Position numbers and translations under genes: made by a program. Of a stretch of 64,000 nucleotides of DNA, positions 43,607 to 53,951 are shown in pieces; position 1 is the first letter of the stretch; the number at the start of each line of letters is the position of its first letter. Origin of the DNA: Alentia gelatinosa. Its lineage: Eukaryota > Annelida > Polychaeta > Phyllodocida > Polynoidae. The notes below the pieces were generated by a model that did no database searches, was not told the DNA's origin, and worked only from the letters and a program-made list of their open reading frames with translations. The stretch spans positions 110,529,125 to 110,593,124 of the forward strand of contig OX465581.1 in assembly GCA_950022655.1 (NCBI GenBank), written 5' to 3'.

Positions 43607-46130
43607 ACCCCCAGATGGATTTTGCCACCAGACATGCACCTGGCAATCTTTCCATGCAGTCAGGGTCTGTAAAACCCCTTCCCGAAAACAAAATCCTAGA
43701 CACAGTAAAATGCAAGTGCTTCAAGGGGCCCTGAGGATAGGCTTTCCCCTTGTAATGTCCAGAAATAGCCTCAGTTGTGTGACCCCCCCCCCCTTGGAAT
43801 TAAATTCTGATATAGCTTTTATAATCTTTTGACATACAAGTCCACCCAGGGGCTTTACCCCCTCCCCAACTGGATCCCTAAAGAAGCACTTTGCCCCTGA
43901 CCCATTGTAATTTCTGAATTATGAAACCCAAGTGCTTCCAGGGGTTCTGAACCCTGGACCTCCCAGATGGGTTTTTGCAACTGGACCCCTGGCAATCTTC
44001 ACATGTAGTTTCAGGTGCGTAAAAACCCTTCCCCTAAATAGAGTCACTAATATGTGAATACCTCCATGGGCTTTGCCTCCTGGACCCCCGGGTGCTTTTG
44101 GACCACTCAATATATTCGCAAATAATCTCAGGTGTGTGATCTCCCTCACTAAATAATGCTGGTACTTCATCAGTGCACCCCAAGGAGGGGTTATGCCACA
44201 GGACCCCTGGCAATCTAGAATTCCAACTGCTTCCAGGGACTTCACCCCCTTTAGAAACTCCCAGGAGGCGCTTTGTTGCTGGAGCCCCTGCCAAACACTT
44301 CAGGGGTTTTGGCCCCTGGATCCCAAAGGAGGCAATTTGCTCCTAGACTTCTCACAATCCCCCAGGTAGTCTCAGGTATGTAACCCTTTCCTGAAACAAA
44401 ATCATGGATATAGACTGTATTAAAATAATATCTTAAACCAAAGTGCTTCCAGGAGTTTTGCCCCCTGGACCTCCCAGGGGGGCTATGCTATTACTCTTGT
44501 GGCAACATTCCAGGTAATCTCAGGTGTGTAACAATCCCCCTTCCTCAATCAAAATCCTGGATACAGCTTGTATAAAATCTAAAACCCAAGTGAATCTTGA
44601 GGCTTTGCCTCCTGGATCCCCAGCAGAGGCTTTGCTGCTGGACCCCTGGCAAGCTACCCATGTAATCTCAGGTGTATGGCTCTCCCTCCCCATAACAATC
44701 CTAAGATGTATTTTTTTTATAAGAATTCAAATTCTTCTGGGGCATCGCTTCATGACCACTGGATAGTGTCAGACATATGACCCCCTCCCTCAACAAAATC
44801 CTAGATACAGCTTGTATAATCAACACATTCTAAATGCTGCTGGGGGCTTTGCCCCCCCCCCCCCCCCCCCCCGGAGCCCAAGCCAATCATCCAAGGTAGT
44901 CCAAAGTGTGCTCTCCTCCCTGAAACAAAATCCTGGGTGTGCCCCTGGTGAATGCTGCTTGAGGGGAATGTGGTTAAGATAGTAGAAATTGTGCCCCCCA
45001 CCCACCCCGAATAACCACATGCCTATATGCCCTTGTTTCAGTGTCATTCAGCAAGGCAAGTATGCCACCTAAAAATAATCTAAATGCCAAGCTATTAGGT
45101 GTGATTTACTTCATGAACCCCTTCTAATCTTTCCAAGTAATCTTAGGTCTGTGACCACCCCATTCACTTAAAAAATCATGGATACAAATTGTATAATGTA
45201 TAAAAGCCAAGTCCTTCTAAGGGATTTGTCCCAAGGACCCCCAGGGGGAACATTGCCACTGGACCCCCACTGATATTCCTAGGTAGTCTCAGGTATGTAA
45301 CCCCCTCCCTGAACCAAAATCCGTGGAACAACTTCTATAATGTATAAAATCCAAGTGTTTCCGGGGTTTGCCCCCTGGACTACCAGATAGAATTTGCAAC
45401 TGACCCCTGACAATCTACCCAGGTAGTTTCAGGTGTATAAATCTCCCCAAGACATAACCCTAGGTATAGCTTTTATAAGTGTAAAATCCAAGTATAGCCA
45501 GGGGGTTTCACCTCTTTGACCCCCATAAGGACTTTAATGATGGACCCTTGGTACCTGGTCTCAGGAATGTATCTCCCCCTCCCTGAGACAAAAACCTGGG
45601 GACAGCTTGTGTAATCTATGAAATCCAAATGTTTCAGAGGGATTTGCCTGGACCCCATTAGGGGCTTTCCTAAACCTCTGGCAATATTGCCATGTGAACC
45701 TGGGGGCTTTGCCCCCTGGACCACCATGTGGGGCCATGCTGCTAGACCTCTTACAATATTCCCAGATGGCTGAACATATGTAACCCCCTCCTTGGAACAA
45801 AATCTTGCGGAGAGCTTTTAGAATTTTTATGATACAAGGTCTTTTATGGGATTTACCCCCTGGAATCCCAGGAGGGAGTTTGCTGCTAGAACCCTGGAAA
45901 TATATCCAGATACTCTAAGAAGGGTAACCCCCATCCCTGAAACAAAAGCCTGGATAAAGATTGCATATAATCCAAGTCTTTCAAGGGCTTTGCCCCCTGG
46001 ACCCCTAGAAAGGGCTTTTCTGCTAGACCCTGACAATATTCACAGATAACCTAAGATGTGTGTGACCCTCTTCAAAGAAAATCCTGGGGGTGGCTTTTAT
46101 AATCTATAGAATCCAAATGTTTTCAGGGGC
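43607..46130. repeat. Satellite-like tandem array, central part
   Basis: The repeating unit is roughly: GGGGCTTTGCCCCCTGGACC, then GCTGGACCCCTGGCAATCT, then GTAGTCTCAGGTGTGTAACC, then CCTGAAACAAAATCCTGG, then a stretch ending in TATAAAATCCAAGTG. Spacing of the TCTCAGGTGTG word (44372, 44518, 44666; 45285, 45428, 45562) gives a period of about 135-150 bp. Units are diverged and some are incomplete. No protein function is implied by the open frames within. Confidence 0.85.
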
Positions 46131-46260
46131 TCTAATAATGTCTGTGTGAGGCCATGAGTGTTGTGTATATGTCTGCTTTATTCACTAGGTGGCAGTAGTG
46201 TAGTAGTTACAGATAGGCGGCAGCACAGTAGTATAGATGTCAAGACTGGCTAATACTACA
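46131..46260 (-). repeat. Element B 3' LTR
   Basis: 130 bp from TCTAATAATGTCTGTG to GGCTAATACTACA (plus strand). It differs from 49629-49758 at one visible position (GTAGTTACAG versus GTAGCTACAG). Confidence 0.93.
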
Positions 46261-46272
46261 TCTCCCCTTTTA
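46261..46272 (-). promoter_or_regulatory. Element B polypurine tract
   Basis: The minus strand reads AAAAGGGGAGA directly before the TGTAGT start of the 3' LTR. Confidence 0.8.
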
Positions 46273-46543
46273 GGTTAGAGTTCTTTTTACGAGTATTTAT
46301 CAGTAGGTTGAGCTATAGTATCAATAGTGTTCAGAGTCAATTGCTTGATGTTATGATTACTCTTGTGATATTTACTTTTGTTGGTTAAAGTTATGCATTT
46401 CAGTTCATGTTAATGTTCAAAGTCCATTATTATCTCAATGTCTTCGGGTAGCAGGCTTGGTATATCCTAACTCTATAAACACTTCAAAGTCCGTCATTGG
46501 ATAGACTGTTCCTCAGGACTGGGTGAGGGGGTAATTCTGCCCT

Positions 46544-47734
46544 TTATAGATTTAGCCTATCAACCGGTCTGATTGGTCTACCATATCTGGTAGTAGCACT
46601 TCCTTTGGCAGTGGGCTGCATTGCTGGAGTGTTCGGCTGTGAGCACTCCTGTGTAGCTGGTGGTGTAGCAGGCTCTGCTGGGGTGCTTTCCTCATTGCTG
46701 CCTGTGTGGATTAAGGCTACACGATTTCGACATATGGAGGATCCGGTCTCTGTCCTGATCCGGTATGATCTGGAACTCATCAACCTGTTTTCAATTGATC
46801 CAAATTGTTCTTGGTCTCGAACCCATACTTTATCACCAGGATTCAGCACAGCTAGGATGACAGTGCAATGTCGGTTGTTGTAATTGTGGCGCATCTTCTC
46901 TTTGTTTTCCTTTTCTTTTCTTTGTACTTCTGCATTCCTACCTTGGCAGTCTTGTGGTGTTGATTTGACTTTTTTGGGCAGTGATGGTAAAGTAGATCTT
47001 AAGTCCCTATTCATGAGCAGTTGGCTTGGTGACAAGCCATTTGCAAGTGGCGTTGTTCTGTATGCTAGAAATCCCAAGTGGGGATCAGTGTTTTTACGCA
47101 AGCTGTTTTTAGCGGTTTGGACTGCCCGTTCTGCCTCCCCATTTGATTGGGGGTACTTTGGTGAAGATGTCACATGTGTGAATTTCCAATCCCTTGCAAA
47201 CCTCCGGAACTGTTCCGATGCGAATTGTGGCACATTGTCCGACATAACCAAGTCTGGGATGCCATGGATGCTGAATATTGACTTCAGGGCCTCAATTGTG
47301 TGTTCCGAGGTTGTTTGTTGAAGCCTTCTAGCTTCAATCCATCTGGAATAGTAGTCTACTACTACAATGTACACTTTCTTGTCTAGTTCAAACAGGTCTG
47401 TTCCTACCCGTTCCCATGCACGGTCTGGGAACGTTGAAGGCAACAGTGGTTCCTTCCTTTTGGCCCGGTGTACTGCACATGTAGCACACCTGTTTACCAT
47501 GTCTTCAACTTGTTTGCTGATCAGTGGCCACCAAACACTTCCTATGGCACATGCTCTGCATTTGGTTATTCCAAGGTGACCTTGGTGAATCTGATCAAGG
47601 ACCTCGAGTTGTAGTGTTAGCAGGATCACTAGACGGTCGTTGTACAGTAGTATGTTGTTGTGCAAGGTCAAGTGTTGTCTCTTTTCCCAGTAAGGGCGCA
47701 GTAAAGGTTGTTGACCACCATGCCTGAGCACCAC
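46544..47734 (-). CDS. pol: Element B integrase
   Basis: The open frame begins after the deletion point with LRPYWEKRQHLTLHNNILLY, the usual segment between RNase H and integrase. HHCC zinc domain: HQGHLGITKCRACAI and CATCAVHR. Catalytic core: GTDLFELDKKVYIVVVDYYS (first Asp), VMSDNVPQFAS (second Asp, with Val where Gly is usual) and YPQSNGEAERAVQTAK (Glu). It ends with a basic, Pro/Thr-rich tail (GRPIRPVDRLNL). Confidence 0.92.
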   Translation of the reverse strand: MVLRHGGQQPLLRPYWEKRQHLTLHNNILLYNDRLVILLTLQLEVLDQIHQGHLGITKCRACAIGSVWWPLISKQVEDMVNRCATCAVHRAKRKEPLLPSTFPDRAWERVGTDLFELDKKVYIVVVDYYSRWIEARRLQQTTSEHTIEALKSIFSIHGIPDLVMSDNVPQFASEQFRRFARDWKFTHVTSSPKYPQSNGEAERAVQTAKNSLRKNTDPHLGFLAYRTTPLANGLSPSQLLMNRDLRSTLPSLPKKVKSTPQDCQGRNAEVQRKEKENKEKMRHNYNNRHCTVILAVLNPGDKVWVRDQEQFGSIENRLMSSRSYRIRTETGSSICRNRVALIHTGSNEESTPAEPATPPATQECSQPNTPAMQPTAKGSATTRYGRPIRPVDRLNL

Positions 47735-48300
47735 TGTGAGTGTTCAGTTACTGGAGATATGACTCCTTGTTTCTCCATTGAGCATAGTTCTTCTTTCACC
47801 TTGTCTAGGAGGGGAGCAGCTACTCGTCGTGGTGTGTCTAGTCTCGCTGGGATTGCATCGTCGCAAAGAGCTATGCGATAGGAGGTCTTCAGGCACCCCA
47901 GTCCTTTGAAGAGTTTGGGATACTCTTTCTTGAAGTCTGGTGTCCCTTCAACATTGTACACACTTTCCGAAGGTTTCAATAACATCAGAGCTTCACAGGC
48001 CTTTTTACTCAGAAGATTGTGCTTCTGACCCCGCATGACATAGATGTCTTCTTGCATTACCCTGCCAGCGATCTCCAGCTTGGCTTTGGGAATGTGTCCT
48101 ATGACTTGCTCAGTTAGGTCCATGTTACCCGCACCACGGAAGCGACGTGAAGTTGGTAGAGGGGGTGACTTTTTGAGCCATGGTGTAGACTCTGTGATTA
48201 TTGTCACTGCTGCTCCGCTGTCCAGCTTGCTTGTTGACCTGTAGGTCAGCCGACCAAAATTCTGGTGAAGCTGTGGAAACATGGAGAATTTCCACCTCAC
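47668..48300 (-). pseudogene. pol: Element B protease and N-terminal edge of RT
   Basis: In a different frame from Gag, overlapping its tail. The aspartic protease motif is SKLDSGAAVTIITES. Downstream, KKEYPKLFKGLGCL, ARLDTPRRVAAPLLDKVKEE and EKQGVISPVTEHSQWCSGM are the linker and first conserved block of Gypsy RT. Sequence after GMVV no longer matches RT, which marks the deletion. Confidence 0.88.
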
Positions 48301-48463
48301 CGATGAATCCTATGTCGACCTCATCCATGTCTTCGTCATCGACCTCGTTGACCGATCTGTTGGAGAGGCATACAGAAGCGTAGTGTCCCTCTTTGCTGCA
48401 TCTGTTGCAGGTGGCGTTACGAGCCTTGCAGTACTTTCGTGGGTGTGAAGGTTTTGCCCCGCA

Positions 48464-49174
48464 TCATTTGCACGGCCATTTTGAGGGTGTCTGGGTTTTC
48501 CTTTGATTCGGGCTTCTGCTACTGGTTGGATGTTGTTTTTGGGGAATCTTCCTTGAAGACTTCTTTTGTACATACTCAACTTCTTTCGGCATGATAGTTA
48601 GCTGGTTAGTGACACCTTTACTCATCTCACTGACTTTTAGTGCATCCACCACTCGGGCGAGATCTGGGACTGGTCGTTCGCGAATGAGACGATCACGGCA
48701 TTCAATGTCGGTGGTACCGACTATCATGCGATCTCGTATGAGGCCGTCTTTGAGGGTGCCAAATTCACAAAGGGCTGCCATCCGGCGTAGACGTGTGTAG
48801 TAGGCCTTCACTTTCTCGTCTGGCTTTTGGGTGGCGATGTTGAATTTGAAACGCTCAAACACAACATGTTTTTGAGGGACGAAGTGTCTTTTCAGTTCGG
48901 CGAGAATTCGTCCATAGTTTCTTTTGTCTTCTGCTGACAGCGCTGGGAGGGATCTCATGACCTTTAGGCAGTCGAGACCCATCACTGAGCAGAGTGTAGC
49001 CGCCACCTTGCATTGTCCATCTGGATCGTCCGAGCCATCATCTTTCTTGAGTTTCAGGTGTTGGCGTGTTGCATAGTAGTACTGTTCCCACTGGGACTCA
49101 AAATCTCTCCAATTATCTGCCACATTGTGTGTGGTATCCATTGGGGTAGGAAGAGGAATTGAATAAGTAGCCAT
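48464..49174 (-). pseudogene. gag: Element B Gag, interrupted in first zinc knuckle
   Basis: Starts MATYSIPLPTPMDTTHNVAD at the ATG ending at 49174. The capsid-like region includes ILAELKRHFVPQKHVVFERF and KPDEKVKAYYTRLRRMAALC, typical of Gypsy Gag. The frame meets a TGA at 48464-48466 two residues into the first knuckle (after PCK). It then continues open with CNRCSKEGHYASVC, a complete second knuckle, to about 48125. Confidence 0.87.
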
Positions 49175-49611
49175 TTTGTCCCTATTGGTTTAGTGTTGTT
49201 CTGTGTTTTTATGTATTGTGAAGTTGTAGCTGTGAAGTTGTAGCTGGTCCACTTTCCATATACTACTTACATGGAAATTTGAGCAGGGGTTTCTTTAGCA
49301 CTGTTTTTTGGCTTGTACTTTCACAATTTTACAGATTTACACATAATACCAGTTGAAATGTCAATGTTTAACTTATTGGCATATAATATAGGGTGTAAAT
49401 AGATGTACTTATGTCAGAAAGGGCGTTTTTATGCCATGTGGTCTCTCCTTCCTTTGTTCTCCATGGCCTAGTTGAGCTCAACCCAAGCTATCCTGTTTGT
49501 GACTGTTCTGTTGTGTTTGAGCAACTCAATCCTGGTTTCCTATGTGCCAGAGTTGCTCATAGAAGTCCTGTCAGGTTTGTGGGTGTGTAGATGAGCTGTG
49601 TTTTGAGAAAA
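49175..49611 (-). other. Element B 5' untranslated leader
   Basis: About 440 bases between PBS and the Gag ATG, with no recognised coding content. Confidence 0.7.
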
Positions 49612-49628
49612 TCCCACCTTTGTCACCA
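49612..49628 (-). promoter_or_regulatory. Element B primer-binding site
   Basis: Immediately inside the 5' LTR the minus strand reads TGGTGACAAAGGTGGGA. It starts with TGG, is correctly positioned and differs from the PBS of element A. The tRNA was not assigned. Confidence 0.7.
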
Positions 49629-49758
49629 TCTAATAATGTCTGTGTGAGGCCATGAGTGTTGTGTATATGTCTGCTTTATTCACTAGGTGGCAGTAGTGTA
49701 GTAGCTACAGATAGGCGGCAGCACAGTAGTATAGATGTCAAGACTGGCTAATACTACA
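49629..49758 (-). repeat. Element B 5' LTR
   Basis: 130-bp direct repeat of 46131-46260. In the minus orientation it starts TGTAGTATTAGCC and ends CATTATTAGA, so the 3' terminus is GA and not the usual CA. Confidence 0.93.
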
Positions 49759-50125
49759 GGGGCTTTGTCCCCTGGACACCCAGAGGGGGGTTTGCAGCCA
49801 GACTCCTGGTAATAATTCTAGATAGCCTAAGATGTGTAACCCCTGTCCCTAGAAAAAGAAACCCTGGGTACAGTTTATACATAATCCATGACATTCAAGT
49901 TCCTCTGGCAGCTTTGCCCCCTGGACCACCAGGAGGAGCTGGATCCCTGGTCACATTCCCCCTGAAAAAGAATCCTAAATACAGTTTAATCTATAAAATC
50001 TAAGTGTGTCCGAGGCTTTGCCTCGGTACCCCACAGGATGGTCTTAGAACTTAGCTGGACCCTTGTCAATCTTCAGAGGTGTGCCCCCCCCCCCTCCCCG
50101 AAGCAAAATCCTGGGTACGCCCCTG
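49759..50125. repeat. Satellite-like array, right part
   Basis: The array resumes at GGGGCTTTGTCCCCTGGAC immediately after element B and runs to GCAAAATCCTGGGTACGCCC near 50125, where a non-LTR element fragment begins. Confidence 0.8.
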
Positions 50126-50790
50126 TGTTTCTGTATTTCTTGGTTGGTTTGGTTTTTGTTTGTTTGTTTCTGGTTGTTGTCTGTGTTTTGTTGTTGGTTG
50201 TTATTGGGCAATGTTTGTTTTTCTGTCGTGTCTGTGGTTTGGGGTTTGTGGGTTTCGTCGTTTCACTTTTTGTTTGTTTTTGTTTGTCTTTGTCGTGGTT
50301 GTTCTTTGTTTTGGTTTTCATTATCTTCTATGTGTTGTTCTATTGTCTTGGCTTTTTTTGCTGTTTGTTTTAGGCAGTCTATGTTTTCTTTGAATGCTTG
50401 GTTTATGTATATTTTGGTTTGGTCTGTTTGGTGTATAGCCTTGCATTGGTTTAGTATGTGGTGGATTGTTTCCTGTTTCTGGCCACACCCCCTGCAGCTT
50501 GTTGTTGGATGTGTTGCCTTGAAGTTTTCCTTGGAGTTGTACATTCGGTTTCTTAGTTTGAAGATGGTGCTGTCTTGGTTTCTTGTTAGGCTTGTTATGT
50601 AGCTTGGTCTTTGGTTTTTGGTCCAGTTGTATTGTTCTGTTGGTAAAGTATCTTGTCTTGGATTTTATTTCTGTGATTTTGGTTATGTTCTCTTTCCATT
50701 GTTGGTCTATTGCTTGTTTTTATTTTTTATTGGTCTATTGCTTGTTTTTATTTTTCTTCCCCACTGGGTTTTTGTTAGGCCTGTAGTACG
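50126..50790 (-). mobile_element. Non-LTR retrotransposon fragment, 3' end of ORF2
   Basis: Minus-strand translation contains YITSLTRNQDSTIFKLRNRM and then CRGCGQKQETIHHILNQC, the CCHC-type zinc motif found at the C-terminus of many LINE polymerases (established knowledge). A Lys/Gln/Thr-rich low-complexity tail follows. The strand is strongly biased (G and T on plus). No 5' part is present here. The clade was not assigned. Confidence 0.8.
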
Positions 50791-51711
50791 GCCACCATTC
50801 ACCAGACGGCATGTTCATGCCTCAAGGTGGGCCTGTTGGAGGGTCCTGGCTGAGGCAGGCTGAGAGCTGCACGGAAGAAGTATGGCGGCTGCTCTGTGTG
50901 CGCTTGCGCGAGTATTAAAATTTAAAAAAACAAGATGGCGTGTCTGGGACGATGTATTGAACCACAAGTATATTCGATATATAGCATGGAAGTTGAAAGG
51001 ATTTTCTAGTCTTAAACGATGAACTAGATCACTGTTTTTGTGGTGCATTATGTTCCAGGCAATGACATTAAATTTCTGGGTGGTATGCACTATCTGTGCC
51101 ATGAAGCAGGGGAATCACAACAATTTGCACATGCACAGCATTGGCATTAAATTTAAAACAAAACACGAACAGGAAGCACTGGTGATTTTACACTAAATCA
51201 CATTTGATTTTAAAATTTATACTTACAGATTATTAGTATATATACAAATGCATCAGATGAGCATAGATTGTCAATTCGGTTTTAACCATAAGGAAAGTTT
51301 ATTCACCTGACTGTCACAAATCTTGTGTATAATGTGGGGATTAGATCAGTGGATAACTCAGAAGCAGTCTACATTTCAAGTTCGCCAGCATTGACTGTTT
51401 ATTACAATAGTACCCCAGATACACTGTAGGGGGCGCCCTGGTGCTGGATAACGTTTTAGAGGCGCTACAGAGGTGCTGGATAACGTTTTAGAGGAGCTCG
51501 CATGTTGAGGTTTGTTTTTTATTCCCCTGGTTTGAGTCAGTTCTATTTTTAGCACGCCCAACGAGAAAATTCCCACATCCGGCCAATGACTGCCCAGTGC
51601 TGGGACCCTTCCACAGACCCTTCCTAGCATGCCCCGTGAGCCTGAAGCGGTCGTGAAAGAGACTAGGCTTATGGCTGCCCTATGCGCCTCAAGCGGTGGT
51701 GAAAGAGACTA
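50791..51711. other. Intergenic, no gene recognised
   Basis: Includes a 32-bp tandem duplication (GTGCTGGATAACGTTTTAGA) at about 51440-51495. Otherwise nothing delimited. Confidence 0.45.
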
Positions 51712-51864
51712 CTTCATCTCACCCGTGGTATGTTCTTCCCATAGATTTAACATTGGGAACTCGTACTCAACTCTCATGGAGTATTGTAGGAAAATACTGA
51801 ATGGTGGATGATATCATACATTTTAGCCAATTAGTAAATTAGTCAGTGATAGAGGTGAGATAAA
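51712..51864. mobile_element. MITE with TTATCYCACCCCT ends, copy 3
   Basis: The left end TTCATCTCACCCGTGG and right end AGAGGTGAGATAA are degenerate inverted repeats. The interior TTTAACATTGGGAACTCGTA and TTAGTCAGTGATAGAGGTGA match the copy at 63110-63252 in inverted orientation. Confidence 0.7.
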
Positions 51865-51934
51865 ACATGAACCGCCCTCGATCCATAACTGTAATATTAC
51901 TAATAATAACACCTACATACATTGGTATTATCTA

Positions 51935-52252
51935 TTAACCCTTTCCCTGCAGCCCCCAGTTACCCTGCTCACCATTACACGGCAGGCATTGCCTGCCCAA
52001 ACGAATTTACCTTGGTGACTGATCATATTTTCTCATACCAAATCAAAGGTCAATATGGCTCTTACACTGTCAAAATTTCTCTTAAATCAAACAATTATCT
52101 TTTTATCTATTGAATATTGTATAAAAGTATCAATGATGCCTCAAAAATGCCTGGAGGCATCTTCCTGCCATAGCCACGGGAATGCCTGAAGGCATCTTCC
52201 TGCCATAGCCAGGGGAATGCCTGGAGGCATCTTCCTGCTGTTAAAGGGTTAA
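51935..52252. mobile_element. piggyBac-like MITE inside Gypsy remnant
   Basis: TTAACCCTTTCCCTGCAG at the left and CTGCTGTTAAAGGGTTAA at the right are inverted repeats bounded by TTAA. The right end contains a 36-bp unit (AATGCCTGGAGGCATCTTCC) repeated three times. No transposase. Related in end structure to 23402-23739. Confidence 0.72.
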
Positions 52253-53134
52253 TTGTTGCTGCATTGGCTTGCCATAGCTCCCCATGCCTGTAGTTTCACA
52301 TTCCTACACTTTTATGTTTTGGTTTCGCTTCCACCTCACACCACCATCTTGTAAGACACTTCTCTGCACAACTGTGAGTATTGAATTCTAAGTAATCAAA
52401 CAAACTGATTCCCATGTTCACTTCATGGTGTCAGAAGTGGGATGAACTTCTAGTGAAAATTTTACTGTGTTCAAAAGCCACAACGATCTAAGTTTCATTG
52501 GGGAATCTTTCGGCCTGCCCCAACTCACTATGAACTGGGAATCTCCACCATTGCTCACCATTACACGGCAGGCATTGCCTGCCCAAACGAATTTACCTTG
52601 GTGACTGATCATATTTTCTCATACCAAATCAAAGGTCAATATGGCTCTTACACTGTCAAAATTTCTCTTAAATCAAACAATTATCTTTTTATCTATTGAA
52701 TATTGTATAAAAGTATCAATGATCCCTCAAAAATGCCTGGAGGCATCTTCCTGCCATAGCCACGGGAATGCCTGAAGGCAACTTCCTGCCATAGCCAGGG
52801 GAATGCCTGGAGGCATCTTCCTGCTGTTAAAGGGTTAATTGTTGCTGCATTGGCTTGCCATAGCTCCCCATGCCTGTAGTTTCACATTCCTACACTTTTA
52901 TGTATTGGTTTCGCTTCCACCTCACACCACTATCTTGTAAGACACTACTCTGCACAACTGTGAGTATTAAACTCTATGTACTCAATCAAACTGATTCTCA
53001 TGTTCACTTTATGGTGTCAGAAGTGGGATGAAGATCTAGTGAAAACTCTACTGTGTTCAAAAGCCACAACAATCTAAGTTTCATTTTGGAATCTTTTGGC
53101 CTGCCCCAACTCACTATGAACTGGGAATCTCCAG
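51962..53134. repeat. Tandem segmental duplication, unit about 585 bp
   Basis: The segment from TGCTCACCATTACACGGCAG at 51964 to AACTGGGAATCTCCA near 52547 is repeated directly from about 52551 to 53134. The unit joins most of the MITE, the LTR-end-like region, the Gypsy PBS and the start of gag. The copies differ at several percent of positions. Confidence 0.85.
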
Positions 53135-53290
53135 CCTTAAAGGAGACTTGGGCTAAGTTTGAGCAACATGCTTGGTTAATGTTTGATGGCCCCCTCAGTG
53201 ACAAAACGCAACCTCAGCGAGTCAGCTACCTACTCCTGTGGGTTGGTGAAAACGGCCGTGACATTTTCTCTACATTTTGCCCACGCTGTA
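52253..53290 (+). mobile_element. Decayed Gypsy element 5' end: LTR end, PBS, start of gag
   Basis: TGGTGTCAGAAGTGGGATGA occurs at 52427 and again at about 53011. This is the primer-binding site widely used by Mag/SURL-type Gypsy elements (established knowledge). After the second copy the frame at about 53053-53280 reads Gag-like: GLPQLTMNWESPALKETWAK, FEQHAWLMFDGPLSDKTQ, RVSYLLLWVGENGRDIFSTF. Gag is cut off around 53290. LTR boundaries could not be fixed because of the MITE insertion. Confidence 0.75.
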
Positions 53291-53504
53291 CCTGCTGTAC
53301 CTGCTCCACAGGGAGTCCCTGCTGTACTTGCTGTAGCAGCAGAGGACCAAAATGATCTTAACATGGTGTTCAGAAACTTCAGGGTCGAGCCTGTGGCACA
53401 CCATGCGTTAGTACTTTTGTTGTGGATTGTCTATTGTTAGCTATTGTATATTGTTTTCTGTTTGTTAGGTATGAGGTAATCCAATTGCATGTTTTGGGGC
53501 ATAG

Positions 53505-53951
53505 ACTTATTTATTGAATTTTATTTGCTAGTTTAGTATGGTCAGCGGTGTCAAACGCTTTGGCGTAGTCTATGAAGGTAGCTAGGGTTATCTTGTGGTT
53601 GTCAGTGTTCTCATAGATATCATCTGTCAGTTGTGCAGTGGTTGTGATGGTGGAACGCCCAGGTATGAAGCCTCCTTGGTTTTGGTCTAGTAGGTTATGT
53701 TGTTCTATGTGATTAGTTAAGTGTTTGTGGATAAGCTTTTCTAGTAGTAGTTTACCAGGTAGGGGTAACTGTGAGATTGGTCTAAGGTCCGTTACCCGGT
53801 TACTGTTTGATTTCTTAGGTATTGGTGTGACCGTTGCGATTTTCCAGCTATTTGGTAATATTTCACCATACATCAATTGATTGAACATGTGTGTTAACTG
53901 GGGGATGATAACTAGAAAGCCGTCTTTTAGAATCCTGGTTGGGAGCAGCAA
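53505..53951 (-). mobile_element. Non-LTR retrotransposon fragment, RT N-terminal half
   Basis: Minus-strand frame with LINE-type RT blocks: SWKIATVTPIPKKSN, VTDLRPISQLPLPGKLL, NLLDQNQGGFIPGRSTITTT and ATFIDYAKAFDTADHTKL (first catalytic Asp). The YxDD block is missing, so the copy is broken. It may be the upstream part of the same copy as 50126-50790. Confidence 0.85.

Larger units (their letters stand above)
46131..49758 (-). mobile_element. Ty3/Gypsy LTR retrotransposon, element B, RT/RNase H deleted
   Basis: A 3628-bp element with 130-bp LTRs and a GGGGC target duplication (46126-46130, 49759-49763). It retains gag, protease and integrase, but the RT palm and all of RNase H are missing at a junction near 47715-47735. 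It is a different lineage from element A by sequence. Near-identical LTRs indicate recent movement, presumably using enzymes of an intact relative. Confidence 0.92.

Noticed and set aside
45473..46049. Gly/Pro-rich open frames in the satellite array
   Set aside because: Overlapping frames on both strands caused by GGGGGCTTTGCCCCCTGG-type repeats; no conserved motif.
38316..49758. Envelope gene or infectious retrovirus
   Set aside because: Neither LTR element has any open frame between integrase and the 3' LTR; both are LTR retrotransposons.
50038..50602. Plus-strand Phe/Leu/Val-rich frames resembling membrane proteins
   Set aside because: Antisense of the Lys/Gln/Thr-rich 3' end of a LINE polymerase; the hydrophobic look comes from T/G bias.
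52145..52240. CRISPR-like array of short repeats
   Set aside because: Three 36-bp head-to-tail copies without spacers, part of a MITE in a eukaryotic genome.
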